A DNA stretch of 64,000 bases from Aurantimicrobium photophilum (GCF_003194085.1 NZ_CP023994.1:124001-188000), one strand, 5' to 3'; counted from the stretch's first letter, positions 1-9,973 are shown. The notes: generated by a model not told the origin, from the letters alone. A program made the numbers and translations.

Positions 1-171
1 TTCTGGCTCAACGCACTCTGGTCGGTCACGCCGACCGTGCTCCTTGGCCTGCTGTTCTGGCTCATTATTCGTTCGATTCTGCGCTCAGACCGCACCGAAC
101 GTGAGACCTATGCCCAGATTGAAGCCGAAGAACGAGCAAAGCGCGGACTTCCTGAGGCAGAAAAGAAATGA
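1..171 (+). CDS. Small membrane protein, C-terminal part (partial)
   Basis: An open frame runs from the window edge to a TGA at 169-171, giving 56 residues of the C-terminus. It has one hydrophobic helix (about residues 10-25) followed by a charged tail rich in Glu, Arg and Lys. The stop overlaps the start of the next gene as ATGA, so the two are probably translationally coupled. I do not recognise a named family; similar small membrane proteins occur next to phospholipase-D genes in related actinobacteria. The start lies outside the window. Confidence 0.6.
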   Translation, partial: FWLNALWSVTPTVLLGLLFWLIIRSILRSDRTERETYAQIEAEERAKRGLPEAEKK

Positions 172-1631
172 ATCAAGCAGAATTCTCCTTCTGGCTCACC
201 GTTGTTGCATTAGCGGTTGACTTTGTTATTCGTGTCGTCGCCATCATCATTGTTCCTCGCAACCGTCGACCATCCTCTGCCCTGGGCTGGCTGCTCGCTA
301 TTTTCTTCATTCCCTATATCGGTGTGATTTTGTTCTTGCTCATCGGTAGTCCACGGCTGGGCCGTAAGCGTCGCCGCCGCCAGCGTGAAATCAACCAGTT
401 CATCTTGGATTCCACTGAAGGATTCGACAAGGTTGCTCATGACAAGTCGTGGCCCGTGTGGCTTGACCGAGTGGTTGAGCTCAACCGCAACTTGGGGGCC
501 ATCCCCTTAGTTGGTGGCAACTCAGCCCAGATGCAGATCGACTACGAGAAGAACATTATCGATATCGCAGCGGATATCGATAAGGCACAGAACTTTGTTC
601 ACGTTGAGTTTTACATTCTCTCTTCTGACCCCGTCACTGAGCCTGTCTTCCAAGCCATGGAACGCGCTGTGCAGCGAGGTGTTGAAGTGCGCGTGCTCTT
701 TGACCACGTGGCAGCAATGCGCACCGTCGGTTATCGCAAGACCAAGAAGCGCCTTACCGCCATTGGAGTCGACTGGCACCTCATGCTTCCTTTCCTGCCT
801 TTCCAAGGCAAGTATGAGCGCCCTGACCTGCGCAACCACCGCAAGCTCGTCATCATCGACGGCAGCATCGGCTGGATGGGTTCACAGAACCTCATTGATT
901 CCAGCTATCTCAAGAAGTCCAACCTCAAGCGTGGACTGCACTGGAAAGACGCAATGGTTCGCCTGCGCGGACCTATCGTTGCTGGTCTGAACGCCATCTT
1001 CATTACCGACTGGTATTCCGAAACAGATGTTCTGCTCACTCGTGAATCAGAACCCATTGTTGCCTTCCACGAAGATCAAACTCTGGACTGCCAGATTGTT
1101 CCGTCTGGTCCTGGCTTTGCCTCGGAGAACAACCTACGTTTATTCCTCACGTTGATGTATTCAGCGCAAGAGAAGATCATCATCACCTCCCCCTACTTCG
1201 TGCCCGACGAGTCGTTGATGTATGCCATCACCTCGGCCTGCCAGCGCGGTGTTCGAGTCGAACTCTTCGTCTCAGAAATCGGGGACCAAGCACTGGTTTA
1301 TCACGCACAGCGTTCCTACTATGAAGCACTGCTGCGTGCCGGTGTGGTCATCTGGCTCTACAAAGCACCCACTATCTTGCACTCCAAGCACATGTCGATC
1401 GATGACGAAGTTGCCGTCATTGGTTCGTCCAACATGGACATGCGTTCCTTCTCGCTGAACCTGGAGGTTTCCCTCATGGTTCGAGGCGCCAGCTTCGTCA
1501 AGCAGATGCGTGACGTGGAGGACGCCTATCGCGAGATGTCTCGTGCACTCACTCTGGAAGAGTGGAAGAAGCAGCCCCTGCGCTCAACCGTTCTTGACGG
1601 TCTTGCTCGACTCACCTCCTCACTCCAGTAG
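168..1631 (+). CDS. cls: Cardiolipin synthase (PLD superfamily)
   Basis: The 487-aa product should join two phosphatidylglycerol molecules, or a similar donor pair, into cardiolipin at the cytoplasmic membrane. Two N-terminal membrane helices (about residues 6-28 and 38-60) precede an Arg/Lys-rich stretch. Two PLD catalytic HKD motifs follow, with H224-K226-D231 and H405-K407-D412, each trailed by the usual GS-N residues (GSQN, GSSN). Length and domain order match bacterial two-HKD cardiolipin synthases. The start ATG overlaps the upstream stop, indicating an operon with the small membrane protein. The general PLD synthase call is firm; the exact lipid substrate is inferred from the family. 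Confidence 0.93.
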   Translation: MNQAEFSFWLTVVALAVDFVIRVVAIIIVPRNRRPSSALGWLLAIFFIPYIGVILFLLIGSPRLGRKRRRRQREINQFILDSTEGFDKVAHDKSWPVWLDRVVELNRNLGAIPLVGGNSAQMQIDYEKNIIDIAADIDKAQNFVHVEFYILSSDPVTEPVFQAMERAVQRGVEVRVLFDHVAAMRTVGYRKTKKRLTAIGVDWHLMLPFLPFQGKYERPDLRNHRKLVIIDGSIGWMGSQNLIDSSYLKKSNLKRGLHWKDAMVRLRGPIVAGLNAIFITDWYSETDVLLTRESEPIVAFHEDQTLDCQIVPSGPGFASENNLRLFLTLMYSAQEKIIITSPYFVPDESLMYAITSACQRGVRVELFVSEIGDQALVYHAQRSYYEALLRAGVVIWLYKAPTILHSKHMSIDDEVAVIGSSNMDMRSFSLNLEVSLMVRGASFVKQMRDVEDAYREMSRALTLEEWKKQPLRSTVLDGLARLTSSLQ

Positions 1632-1644
1632 TTAGGCTCGATCC

Positions 1645-2667
1645 ATGGCATACGACGCAGCATCTACTCGCTACGACATCATGAACTTCCGCCGCAGCGG
1701 GAAGTCTGGACTGAAGCTTCCTGAGATTTCTTTGGGCCTCTGGCACAACTTCGGTGACGAAGGCTCTCTCAAAAACCAGCGCGCCATTCTTCGACGCGCA
1801 TTCGACATGGGCGTGACCCACTTCGACCTAGCGAACAACTACGGCGTCCCAGCCGGTTCTGCTGAGTCCCACTTCGGCGACGTGCTCGCGTCCGACTTCA
1901 AGCCCTACCGCGACGAGATGGTTATCTCCTCCAAGGCGGGGTATTTCATGTGGGACGGCCCCTATGGCGAGTGGGGATCGCGCAAGTATCTCATCTCGTC
2001 ACTGGATCAGAGCCTGAAGCGCATGGGTCTCGACTACGTCGACATCTTCTACTCGCACCGACCCGACCCCAACACTCCTATTGAGGAGACCATGGGAGCA
2101 CTGGCTTCGGTCGTGCAACAGGGCAAGGCGCTCTATGTTGGAATCTCGTCCTACACACCAGAACAGACCCTCGCGGCGAAGAAGGAACTCGATCGCCTCG
2201 GTGTTCCTCTGCTGATCCACCAGCCTCGCTATTCCATGTTTGATCGCACCATCGAACGCTCCGGTTTGCTCTACACCCTCGACGAGATTGGTGCGGGCTG
2301 CATTGTCTTTTCGCCACTCTCGCAAGGCATGCTCACCGATCGCTATCTCAAGGGAATCCCAAAAGATTCGCGTGCTGCCCTCGGCGTTCACCTCGGCGAG
2401 GAGCGCATCAACGAGGTTTATCTTGAGCGCGTCCGCGGCCTCTCGGCAATCGCCGAGGCGCGCGGCCAGACGCTCGCTCAGATGGCACTGCTGTGGACAC
2501 TGCGCAACCCCGGAGTCACCTCAGCACTCATTGGCGCCTCCTCGGTGAAGCAGCTTGAAGACAATATCGCTGCTATTCACGGCCCCGACTTTGAACCTGA
2601 AGAGCTTGAGGCCATCGACGTCTTTGCCGTGCACGGAACAGACAGCGGTTCCCACAGAAAGAGTTAG
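1645..2667 (+). CDS. Aldo/keto reductase (YghZ/L-glyceraldehyde-3-phosphate reductase type)
   Basis: A 340-aa NADPH-dependent aldo/keto reductase of the YghZ-like branch, a cytosolic TIM-barrel enzyme that reduces small aldehydes. The catalytic tetrad is visible as D61, Y66, K97 and H138 (FDLANNYG, SSKAGY, SHRPD). Family members act on L-glyceraldehyde 3-phosphate and methylglyoxal; the substrate here is not shown by the sequence. A TAGGCT box at 1633-1638 sits 6 nt before the ATG, so the mRNA is probably leaderless and the gene has its own promoter despite lying close to cls. Its stop directly abuts the stop of the convergent YbaK gene. Confidence 0.88.
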   Translation: MAYDAASTRYDIMNFRRSGKSGLKLPEISLGLWHNFGDEGSLKNQRAILRRAFDMGVTHFDLANNYGVPAGSAESHFGDVLASDFKPYRDEMVISSKAGYFMWDGPYGEWGSRKYLISSLDQSLKRMGLDYVDIFYSHRPDPNTPIEETMGALASVVQQGKALYVGISSYTPEQTLAAKKELDRLGVPLLIHQPRYSMFDRTIERSGLLYTLDEIGAGCIVFSPLSQGMLTDRYLKGIPKDSRAALGVHLGEERINEVYLERVRGLSAIAEARGQTLAQMALLWTLRNPGVTSALIGASSVKQLEDNIAAIHGPDFEPEELEAIDVFAVHGTDSGSHRKS

Positions 2668-3150
2668 TTACTCGCCGATATCGGCGGGAGTTCCACCGGT
2701 CATACGAACCAGTTCGCTGAAAGTGGTTTGGTAGACATACGCAGGGTGACCACCCGCGGACCAGATGGTGTCGTATTGAGCCAGGTCGTTATCAACCAGG
2801 GTGGGAAGCTCGGTGGCGAGCCCCACGGGTGAGACCCCGCCAATGACATAACCGGTGGCAGCACGAACGTCATCTGCATTGGCTTTGGTGATCTTCTTAC
2901 CGCCGAATGCTGCTGAGACCTTCTCGGTGTCCACGCGGTGACCGCCGGAGCTCATCACGAGCACGGGTTCACCATCGGCGAGGAACACTAACGAGTTGGC
3001 AATCTGGCCACGGGTGATGCCCAGGCCTTCGGCAGCTGCTTGGGCGGTGTGAGCATTGTCGTCGAGGCGAACAACATCTCCTTCCGCGCCGTGCTCTTTC
3101 AGAGCTGCGCGGAAACGTTCAACGGAGTCGGGGTGTGCAATCTCGGTCAT
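2668..3150 (-). CDS. YbaK/EbsC-type aminoacyl-tRNA deacylase
   Basis: A 160-aa protein of the YbaK/prolyl-tRNA-editing domain family, which hydrolyses mischarged aminoacyl-tRNA in trans. The single domain fills the protein, with the typical segments around TRGQIANSLVF, the KANADDVRAATGYVIGGVSPVG loop region (about residues 88-110) and a C-terminal AGG. It is the stand-alone form, not part of ProRS. A GGAG ribosome-binding sequence precedes the ATG. It is the last gene of a possible leftward run from the pirin gene (4767) through the AhpD-like and TfoX-N genes. Which mischarged tRNA it edits cannot be told from sequence. Confidence 0.85.
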   Translation of the reverse strand: MTEIAHPDSVERFRAALKEHGAEGDVVRLDDNAHTAQAAAEGLGITRGQIANSLVFLADGEPVLVMSSGGHRVDTEKVSAAFGGKKITKANADDVRAATGYVIGGVSPVGLATELPTLVDNDLAQYDTIWSAGGHPAYVYQTTFSELVRMTGGTPADIGE

Positions 3151-3165
3151 CAGGATTTTCTCCAG

Positions 3166-3489
3166 TTAGGGCTTCTTCTTGGGTTTGGGAACAGGCAGGG
3201 CAGCCCAAGTCAGATCGAGTAATTCATGCATCCACTCTGCATCAGAAAACTTCTCCACCGGAATCACTAAGTGTTCTTTAGCTCCGGGGTAGGGAGATGC
3301 TTTATCGAGGGAGGGAACAAAGCTCTCACCCGGTTCCGTCGCTTTGAGAAACAGGGTGTTGTCGCAAATCACTCCGACAAACTTGTCCTCGCAGTAAATT
3401 CCGTATTCACCAAACATGGGGCGCACGCGCACATTGCGCGCACCAAATGCATCGAGGACGTCCTCGGTGAATTCTTTCGACGTTGCCAC
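3166..3489 (-). CDS. TfoX N-terminal domain protein
   Basis: A 107-aa protein consisting only of a TfoX/Sxy N-terminal domain (motifs RPMFGEYGIYCEDKFVG and FLKAT), ending in a Pro/Lys tail. In gamma-proteobacteria TfoX/Sxy regulates competence together with CRP. Actinobacterial stand-alone N-domain proteins have no established role, so no competence function is claimed. It lies one base downstream of the AhpD-like gene and 15 bp upstream of the YbaK-like gene on the same strand, suggesting co-transcription. Confidence 0.8.
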   Translation of the reverse strand: MATSKEFTEDVLDAFGARNVRVRPMFGEYGIYCEDKFVGVICDNTLFLKATEPGESFVPSLDKASPYPGAKEHLVIPVEKFSDAEWMHELLDLTWAALPVPKPKKKP

Positions 3490-3490
3490 G

Positions 3491-3838
3491 TTAGTGCTCG
3501 TGGTCGAGGGTGCTGCTCACCTGCAGTGCCATACGGCCGTGGGTGAAGGCACCACCGGCACGGAGGGCGGCAGCTATCCAGGCAGCTTCGGCAATCTCAG
3601 CATCGGTGGCGCCTGCCTTCACGGCACCCTTGGTGTGAGCATCGATGCAGAAAGAACACTGCGTGGTGAATGCCACGCTCAGTGCCATCAACTCACGGAA
3701 CTTGAGCGGGATAGCGCGGCCTTCTTCAGCGAAGACCGCGTTGTCAAAAGCCACGAAGGCTTCCAGAATGTCTGGAGTTTCCTTCTTATAAATCCGGCCG
3801 AACTTGCGGTTCTCGGTTCCGTTATAGAGATCACTCAT
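3491..3838 (-). CDS. Carboxymuconolactone decarboxylase/AhpD-like protein
   Basis: A 115-aa all-helical protein with the CMD/AhpD-like redox motif C61-S-F-C64-x3-H68. In this family the CxxC pair and nearby His support peroxidase or disulfide-reductase activity in oxidative-stress defence; true carboxymuconolactone decarboxylases differ around this motif. Its ATG overlaps the pirin stop by 4 bp, so the two are translationally coupled. Co-occurrence with a pirin-type quercetinase-like cupin fits a small oxidant-response unit, which is inference. Confidence 0.85.
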   Translation of the reverse strand: MSDLYNGTENRKFGRIYKKETPDILEAFVAFDNAVFAEEGRAIPLKFRELMALSVAFTTQCSFCIDAHTKGAVKAGATDAEIAEAAWIAAALRAGGAFTHGRMALQVSSTLDHEH

Positions 3839-4767
3839 GGCCTGGGCAACTTTCGTGGTCGGAGTTGAACATGGGGCATTTCAGGAGCAGGGATGACAGT
3901 TCCACCGTGCTCTACAGACCCAAAAATACCCTCAGGATTGCCTTCGAGTACAACATCTTCTTGCCATTGGTTTCGGAATTCCACTATTTCGTCGTGGCTA
4001 CGACCAATGAAGTTCCACCACATCACGAGCTCTTCTTCGAACGGGGTGCCCCCGAGGAGAAGGAGACGTGCTGGCTCATCGCCGATAGTGAGGGTGAGTG
4101 AGTCGATGCCGGGCTCAACATAGGCAAGCTGGTCTTTCTCAGCGAGCTCGCCATTGACCTCAACTGATCCCGAGTCCACCAAGATGCCGTGTTCGAAGGT
4201 GGTGTTCACGGGAATAGTGAAGGTGCTTCCGGCAGGTGCTGTTATCTCAGCACCGAGCAGGGGCGTGAAAGTAGTCGTTGCTGCCGTGACCGTTCCGGTG
4301 TCTCCTGTGAGAGAACCCACAAACACAATGAGCTGTGCATCACCAATGGTGGTGCGCGGTGCAATGTGGTGTTCAAAGAAAGGAGGGATGTGACGATCCT
4401 TGTCCGCCAAAGCAACCCAGAGCTGAACACCGTGCATCACGGGGACCCTGCCGGTGGAGTGCTCGGCATGGGCAATACCGGTGCCCGCGGTCATCAGATT
4501 CACCTGGCCAGGTTCAATGAGCTGGACACTTCCCACGCTGTCACGGTGTTCGACTTCACCCTGGAAAAGCCAGGTCACGGTCTGCAGCCCGGTGTGGGGG
4601 TGGGGGCCTAAGTTCATGCCACCGCTGAGCTCAACCTCGTCGGGACCGTAGTGATCCACAAAGCACCATGCCCCAATCGTGCTGCGCTGGCGATTGGGCA
4701 AGGTGCGCCTCACGGTCATCGCGCGGAGGCCACCCAAAGGGACGTCGCGGGGAGTGAGGATGCTCAT
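3835..4767 (-). CDS. Pirin family protein (bicupin)
   Basis: A 310-aa pirin-family bicupin. The N-terminal cupin shows the metal-ligand region MNLGPHPHTGLQTVTW, with further His and Glu residues in GTGIAHAEHS; a C-terminal pirin domain follows. Bacterial pirins are iron-binding and some have quercetin 2,3-dioxygenase activity. On the minus strand a TAGTCT box (4774-4779) is 6 nt from the ATG, so the transcript is probably leaderless. This is the promoter-proximal gene of the leftward pirin/AhpD/TfoX-N/YbaK group. Confidence 0.88.
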   Translation of the reverse strand: MSILTPRDVPLGGLRAMTVRRTLPNRQRSTIGAWCFVDHYGPDEVELSGGMNLGPHPHTGLQTVTWLFQGEVEHRDSVGSVQLIEPGQVNLMTAGTGIAHAEHSTGRVPVMHGVQLWVALADKDRHIPPFFEHHIAPRTTIGDAQLIVFVGSLTGDTGTVTAATTTFTPLLGAEITAPAGSTFTIPVNTTFEHGILVDSGSVEVNGELAEKDQLAYVEPGIDSLTLTIGDEPARLLLLGGTPFEEELVMWWNFIGRSHDEIVEFRNQWQEDVVLEGNPEGIFGSVEHGGTVIPAPEMPHVQLRPRKLPRP

Positions 4768-4850
4768 GTTTACAGACTACGTATCTCGGGGAGGATTTAT
4801 TCCTTTCAACTGCTCGTTCTTCCTCCAGCGAACATGGCCCGTTCTACTCA

Positions 4851-4864
4851 CGCCGTGGGCGAAC
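4851..4864 (-). promoter_or_regulatory. Putative ClgR operator upstream of clpC
   Basis: The plus strand reads CGC-N5-GCGAAC, so the minus strand reads GTTCGC-N5-GCG. This agrees with the binding motif reported for ClgR, the actinobacterial activator of clp and lon genes. It sits about 80 bp before the clpC ATG, a sensible activator position. A single motif match without binding data is only suggestive. Confidence 0.5.
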
Positions 4865-4943
4865 AGGGGCAGTTTTTGTGCCTTCTTGTCGTTACTCTCA
4901 AATCAAGACCTGCACAGACCATGTGTGCTGATGGGAGTTAGAA

Positions 4944-7463
4944 ATGTTTGAGAGATTTACCGACCGCGCTCGCCGCGTCGTTGTCTTGGCGCAAGAAGAA
5001 GCCAAGATGCTCAACCACAACTACATCGGCACTGAGCACATCCTGCTCGGTCTGATCCACGAAGGTGAAGGCGTTGCCGCTAAGGCTCTCGAGTCGCTGA
5101 ACATCTCTCTCGACGCTGTGCGCGAGCAGGTCCAGGACATCATTGGTCAGGGACAGCAGCAGCCCACCGGCCACATCCCCTTCACGCCTCGTGCGAAGAA
5201 GGTTCTTGAGCTGTCTCTCCGTGAGGCACTTCAGCTGGGCCACAACTACATTGGCACCGAGCACATCCTGCTGGGCCTCATCCGGGAGGGTGAAGGTGTT
5301 GCTGCTCAGGTTCTGGTCAAGCTCGGTGCTGACCTCAACCGTGTTCGTCAGCAGGTTATTCAGCTTCTCTCTGGCTTCCAGGGCAAGGAGCCTGTTGCTG
5401 CCGGCAATAAGGACGAAGCAGCTTCTGCTCAGGGTGGTTCTCAGGTGCTCGACCAGTTCGGTCGCAACCTGACTCAGGCAGCTCGCGAAGGAAAGCTTGA
5501 CCCTGTTATTGGTCGCGAGAAGGAAATCGAGCGCGTGATGCAGATTCTCTCGCGCCGTTCCAAGAACAACCCTGTCCTCATTGGTGAACCCGGTGTGGGT
5601 AAGACCGCTGTTGTGGAAGGCCTCGCTCAGGCGATTGTCTCCGGCAACGTTCCTGAGACTCTCAAGGATAAGCAGCTCTACACCCTCGACCTCGGTTCGC
5701 TCATTGCTGGTTCTCGTTACCGCGGTGACTTCGAAGAACGCCTGAAGAAGGTCACCAAGGAGATCCGCACCCGCGGCGACATCATCACCTTCATCGACGA
5801 GATCCACTCGTTGGTGGGTGCCGGTGCTGCTGAAGGTGCTATCGACGCTGCCTCCATCCTCAAGCCACTGCTTGCTCGTGGTGAGCTCCAGACCATTGGT
5901 GCGACCACTCTGGATGAATACCGCAAGCACTTTGAGAAGGATGCGGCTCTCGAGCGTCGCTTCCAGCCCATTCAGGTTGCTGAGCCTTCCTTGCCTCACG
6001 CCATCAACATCCTGAAGGGTCTTCGTGACCGTTACGAAGCCCACCACAAGGTTCAGATCACCGATGGCGCGATCGTGGCTGCCGCAAACCTTGCTGACCG
6101 TTACATCTCTGACCGCTTCCTGCCAGATAAGGCCATTGACCTCATCGATGAAGCCGGTGCACGTCTGCGCCTCTCGATTCTTTCCAACCCACCCGAGTTG
6201 CGTGACCTGGACGACCAGATTGCTCTGACGCGCACCAAGAAGGAAACCGCGATCGAAGATCAAGACTTCGAGCGTGCTGCAGCTCTTCGCGATGAAGAGA
6301 AGCAACTCCAGGGTGAGCGCGTGCGCCGCGAGAAGGAATGGCGCAAGGGCGAAGCCGGCGGCCAGGGCATCGTGGACGAAGGCGTCATCGCCGAGGTCCT
6401 CGCACAAGCAACCGGTATTCCTGTCTTCAAGCTCACCGAAGAAGAGTCAGCTCGTCTGGTCTTCATGGAGAAGGCACTTCACCAGCGTGTGATTGGTCAG
6501 GAAAAGGCTATTGCCGCCCTGTCTAAGACCATTCGACGTACTCGTGCAGGTCTGAAGGACCCCAAGCGCCCCTCTGGATCGTTCATCTTTGCTGGTCCTA
6601 CCGGTGTGGGAAAGACGGAGCTGGCCAAGGCTCTTGCTGAGTTCCTCTTCGACGATGAGAACGCCATGATCTCCCTCGACATGAGTGAATACGGCGAGAA
6701 GCACACCGTGTCACGTCTGTTCGGTGCTCCTCCCGGATTCGTTGGATTCGAAGAGGGCGGCCAGCTCACCGAGAAGGTGCGCCGCAAGCCATTTAGCGTT
6801 GTGCTCTTCGATGAAATCGAGAAGGCTCACCCCGACATCTTCAACTCACTCCTCCAGATTCTGGAAGAGGGTCGTTTGACTGACGGTCAGGGTCGCGTTG
6901 TTGACTTTAAGAACACCGTCATCATCATGACCACCAACCTCGGCACCAAGGAAATCTCGGGTGGTCCCGTGGGCTTCCAGCTCGAGGGTGACGCCGGCAA
7001 CGACTACGACCGCATGCGCGGCAAGGTCAACGAAGAACTCAAGAAGCACTTCAAGCCAGAGTTCCTCAACCGTGTAGATGACATCATCGTGTTCCCTCAG
7101 CTGAGCAAGGACGAGCTGGTTCAGATTGTGGACCTGTTCTCCAAGCGTCTGAGCGACCGCATGATGGACCGCGACATGACCATCGAGCTCACTCGTTCTG
7201 CCAAGGACCGTCTGATCGAGGTCGGCTTCGACCCCGCACTCGGCGCTCGTCCGCTGCGTCGTGCGATGCAAGCAGAAGTAGAAGACAAGCTCTCCGAGAA
7301 GATCTTGGAAGGCCAGCTCGCAGCTGGAGATCACGTTCACGTGGACTTCATTGGCGGCGAGTTCGTCTTCACCACCACTTCTCGTGAAGCTGTTGGTGTG
7401 ACTGCCGCTTCTCAGGCAAACGGTATTTCGGCTACGCCGGACATCGTCGCCGAAGGCGAGTAA
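4944..7463 (+). CDS. clpC: ATP-dependent Clp protease ATP-binding subunit ClpC
   Basis: An 839-aa class I Clp/Hsp100 unfoldase that feeds proteins into ClpP. It has two N-terminal Clp-N repeats (about 1-145), the first AAA+ module with Walker A GEPGVGKT at 214-221, a UVR/M-type middle segment (about 420-470), the second AAA+ module with Walker A GPTGVGKT at 551-558, and the C-terminal D2-small domain. A ClpP-docking loop (VGF, around GPVGF) is present in the second module. Length and order match actinobacterial ClpC, which is essential in mycobacteria. It stands alone, with a putative ClgR box upstream. A long antisense open frame across it is a codon-bias shadow. Confidence 0.97.
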   Translation: MFERFTDRARRVVVLAQEEAKMLNHNYIGTEHILLGLIHEGEGVAAKALESLNISLDAVREQVQDIIGQGQQQPTGHIPFTPRAKKVLELSLREALQLGHNYIGTEHILLGLIREGEGVAAQVLVKLGADLNRVRQQVIQLLSGFQGKEPVAAGNKDEAASAQGGSQVLDQFGRNLTQAAREGKLDPVIGREKEIERVMQILSRRSKNNPVLIGEPGVGKTAVVEGLAQAIVSGNVPETLKDKQLYTLDLGSLIAGSRYRGDFEERLKKVTKEIRTRGDIITFIDEIHSLVGAGAAEGAIDAASILKPLLARGELQTIGATTLDEYRKHFEKDAALERRFQPIQVAEPSLPHAINILKGLRDRYEAHHKVQITDGAIVAAANLADRYISDRFLPDKAIDLIDEAGARLRLSILSNPPELRDLDDQIALTRTKKETAIEDQDFERAAALRDEEKQLQGERVRREKEWRKGEAGGQGIVDEGVIAEVLAQATGIPVFKLTEEESARLVFMEKALHQRVIGQEKAIAALSKTIRRTRAGLKDPKRPSGSFIFAGPTGVGKTELAKALAEFLFDDENAMISLDMSEYGEKHTVSRLFGAPPGFVGFEEGGQLTEKVRRKPFSVVLFDEIEKAHPDIFNSLLQILEEGRLTDGQGRVVDFKNTVIIMTTNLGTKEISGGPVGFQLEGDAGNDYDRMRGKVNEELKKHFKPEFLNRVDDIIVFPQLSKDELVQIVDLFSKRLSDRMMDRDMTIELTRSAKDRLIEVGFDPALGARPLRRAMQAEVEDKLSEKILEGQLAAGDHVHVDFIGGEFVFTTTSREAVGVTAASQANGISATPDIVAEGE

Positions 7464-7488
7464 TTCTTCTCGAGACTATTCTTGAGGA

Positions 7489-7998
7489 ATGACTGAAACC
7501 ACCTATAACGTTCGTCGTGCGCGCACGGCAGATGTTCCGTGGATTCTTGAGGTAACCAAGCCTCTGGTTCAGTCGCGCGTGCTCTTGGGTAAAGATGCTG
7601 TGTCCATCTATGAAGCAGTGCAGGAATTCCGCATTGCAGAGGATGCTGATGGCAACCCCATTGGCTGTGGTGCTCTGCACGTGATGTGGCAGGACCTAGG
7701 TGAGATTCGTACCCTCGCAGTGGATGAAGCTTGGCTGGGTAAGGGTGTCGGTGCAGCGCTGATGGAACGCCTCGTTGCTGATGCAACTGAGCTGGGTCTG
7801 GGTCGCCTGTTCTGCTTGACCTTCGAGGTGGACTTCTTCACCCGTCACGGTTTTGTTGAAGTTTCTGACTCCATCATTGACCCTGAAACATACGCTCAGC
7901 TTGTGCTCTCGCACGATGAGGGTGTTGCCGAATTCCTGGATCTTGCCCGTGTAAAACCCAACACTCTGGGAAATACAAGGATGTTGCGCCAGCTCTAG
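7489..7998 (+). CDS. argA: GNAT acetyltransferase, N-acetylglutamate synthase-like
   Basis: A 169-aa GNAT-fold acetyltransferase. The acetyl-CoA loop reads EAWLGKGVGAALMERL (about residues 78-93), and the overall sequence resembles the short actinobacterial amino-acid N-acetyltransferases (Rv2747 type) that make N-acetylglutamate, the first step of arginine synthesis. No arg genes lie nearby, so the symbol rests on resemblance only. TATTCT at 7477-7482 is 6 nt before the ATG, giving a leaderless-type promoter; the GAGG just before ATG is too close for a standard Shine-Dalgarno site. Confidence 0.72.
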   Translation: MTETTYNVRRARTADVPWILEVTKPLVQSRVLLGKDAVSIYEAVQEFRIAEDADGNPIGCGALHVMWQDLGEIRTLAVDEAWLGKGVGAALMERLVADATELGLGRLFCLTFEVDFFTRHGFVEVSDSIIDPETYAQLVLSHDEGVAEFLDLARVKPNTLGNTRMLRQL

Positions 7999-8011
7999 GT
8001 AACTTAGGCAC

Positions 8012-8653
8012 ATGAGCACTCCAGCACCTGGACAACCACGTCGAGTTTCTCCTGCTGTGTATCGCCGCCGCAGGCTTGTTGCACTGCTGGCTTTGATTGC
8101 CGTGGTGACCGCCGTCGTGCTCATTATTGTGCGTCCCGGCCAGGCCACACCTACGCCAACCGAGACTGCTGTTGCCAAACCAACCGTGGCACCGGTGGCC
8201 ACTGAGTCTGCCACCCCCACACCCACTCCCACCGTGGATGTCTCTTCTTATAAAGAATGTTCAACAAAGAACCTCGAAGTTCTTCCTGTTCTGGACTCGG
8301 TCGACTACCAGGCTGGTGTTCTTCCCAACCTGTCTCTGACTATTCAGAACACCGGCAAGACCGCTTGCTACTACAACGTGGGAACCTCTGCTCAGGAACT
8401 CACGGTTACTTCGGGTGCTGAAACCTACTGGGTCTCCACTGACTGCCAGAGCGAAAAGTCTGACACCGTTGCCATCCTCGAACCTGGTGTGGTTTACCCC
8501 TCGGCACCCATCGTGTGGGAACGCCAGCGCAGCTCACCTGACACCTGTGGTGGAGAGCGTGAAGTCGTTCCTGCGGGCGGTGCTTCCTACTACCTCACCA
8601 CTAAGGTCGGCGGCGTGAGCTCAAAGAGCTCAGCACAGTTCCTGCTCTACTAG
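8012..8653 (+). CDS. Membrane-anchored exported protein of unknown function
   Basis: A 213-aa protein with a basic N-terminus (YRRRR), one signal-anchor helix (about 22-43), a Thr/Pro-rich linker (about 48-75, with TPTPTPT), and an extracytoplasmic domain with five Cys residues and a beta-rich pattern (LSLTIQNTGKTACYYNVG). The domain resembles the DUF4232-like exported domains of actinobacteria in its secondary pattern, but I cannot assign it firmly. TAACTT at 8000-8005 lies 6 nt before the ATG, consistent with leaderless transcription. Confidence 0.7.
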   Translation: MSTPAPGQPRRVSPAVYRRRRLVALLALIAVVTAVVLIIVRPGQATPTPTETAVAKPTVAPVATESATPTPTPTVDVSSYKECSTKNLEVLPVLDSVDYQAGVLPNLSLTIQNTGKTACYYNVGTSAQELTVTSGAETYWVSTDCQSEKSDTVAILEPGVVYPSAPIVWERQRSSPDTCGGEREVVPAGGASYYLTTKVGGVSSKSSAQFLLY

Positions 8654-8692
8654 GGTTTATTTTTCCCAACTGACGGGCGTATGCTCGAGCTC

Positions 8693-9973
8693 GTGACAAG
8701 TCCTTGGCTTGCCGACCCCGATGTTGTGGCTCCCGGCACTGTTCGCGCAGTCGTGCGCGACTCGTGGTCGCGCGCGGAACAAAGCCAACTTGATCCAGAC
8801 CGGATGCTCTCGCCTCTGCTGTTTGAGAGTTCCGAACTCAATGAGTATCGCCAGGCACACCCGCTGGCCCAGATGATGCCGGTTATTCGCAAGCTTCTTG
8901 TCCGCGATGCGGACAATGACTCCGGCATGCTCGTTGCTGTCGGAGATGCCATGGGCAGACTGCTTTGGGTCGAAGGCGATCAGGGACTGAAGTCCAAGGC
9001 AGAGTCGATGATGTTTGTCGAAGGCTCGGACTGGAGTGAATCCGTTGCCGGCACATCGGCACCGGGAACAGCACTGGCACTGGATCACGCCATTCAGATT
9101 CGTCGCGACGAACACTTCAACCGCCTGGTTCATGCCTGGAGTTGCACCGCGGTCCCCGTGCACGACCCAGAAACTAAAGCCATCATCGGTGTCATCGACA
9201 TCACTGGTGGCGACCAGGCTGTGGACCGTCACACCATGCCTTTGGTGGAGGCAACTGCGCACGCAGTTGAAACCGAACTCATGGTGTCCAGGCTGCGTAA
9301 TCGGGATTCGAAGCCATCTACTTCGTCAAAATTTGTCCTGTTTAACAACTTGCCTTCTTCAGCCAAGAACAAGGCAGCTCGTGCCACGATGCATATCCTG
9401 GGCAGAGACACCGCACTGGTCACCATCGAGGATCGCTCCATTGAACTGACTCAGCGTCACGCCGAGATCATGACGCTACTGGCCTGGAACCGATCAGGAC
9501 TTTCTGCCGAACGCTTGTCAGAACTGCTCTGGGGAGATTCGTCTTTCACCTCACGCCTGCGGGCGGAGATGGTGCGCTTGCGGAAGCTCTTGGATAAGTT
9601 CCACCCCGGAATTGCTCCTGAGTCCAAGCCCTACCGCCTCCCCGAGCAGGTGGAGATTGATGCCCAACAGGTTGTGGCTCTGCTCGATCGAGGAGCCCAC
9701 CGGGCAGCGCTGTCCGCGTTCCGCGGGGCGCTGCTACCGGATTCTGTTTCTCCCGGCATCGAAGAGATCCGTGAAGAAGTTCGACTGCACTTGCGTGAGT
9801 CCCTCTTGAATGATGCGTCGGTCGAAGTGCTCATGGACTACGCCAACACTGAGCAGGGCTTGGATGATCTTGATGTGTGGCACCAGGTGCTCAAGATGTT
9901 GCCTGCTAAATCTCCTAAGAGGTCACACGTAGTTGCCCACGTGGAGAACCTCGTCTTCGTTCAGGGTTCCTAA
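8693..9973 (+). CDS. GAF-domain transcriptional regulator
   Basis: About 426 aa: an N-terminal sensor region with a GAF fold (about 60-200; [19 protein letters not shown], then [19 protein letters not shown]) and a C-terminal winged-helix DNA-binding part (about 250-300; [19 protein letters not shown]). It resembles AcoR-like regulators without the AAA+ sigma-54 module. It lies directly upstream of an aldehyde dehydrogenase and DUF779 gene, which it probably controls. I chose GTG at 8693: TATGCT (8680-8685) is 7 nt before it, and the in-frame ATG at 8681 lies inside this -10 box. Confidence 0.8.
   Translation: MTSPWLADPDVVAPGTVRAVVRDSWSRAEQSQLDPDRMLSPLLFESSELNEYRQAHPLAQMMPVIRKLLVRDADNDSGMLVAVGDAMGRLLWVEGDQGLKSKAESMMFVEGSDWSESVAGTSAPGTALALDHAIQIRRDEHFNRLVHAWSCTAVPVHDPETKAIIGVIDITGGDQAVDRHTMPLVEATAHAVETELMVSRLRNRDSKPSTSSKFVLFNNLPSSAKNKAARATMHILGRDTALVTIEDRSIELTQRHAEIMTLLAWNRSGLSAERLSELLWGDSSFTSRLRAEMVRLRKLLDKFHPGIAPESKPYRLPEQVEIDAQQVVALLDRGAHRAALSAFRGALLPDSVSPGIEEIREEVRLHLRESLLNDASVEVLMDYANTEQGLDDLDVWHQVLKMLPAKSPKRSHVVAHVENLVFVQGS

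Noticed and set aside
4938-6407. A 489-codon antisense frame over clpC
   Set aside because: Shadow of clpC coding bias; low-complexity Leu/Val/Asp composition and no recognisable domain.
8681-8692. ATG 8681 as start of the GAF regulator
   Set aside because: This ATG lies within TATGCT, the likely -10 box, which sits 7 nt before GTG 8693.
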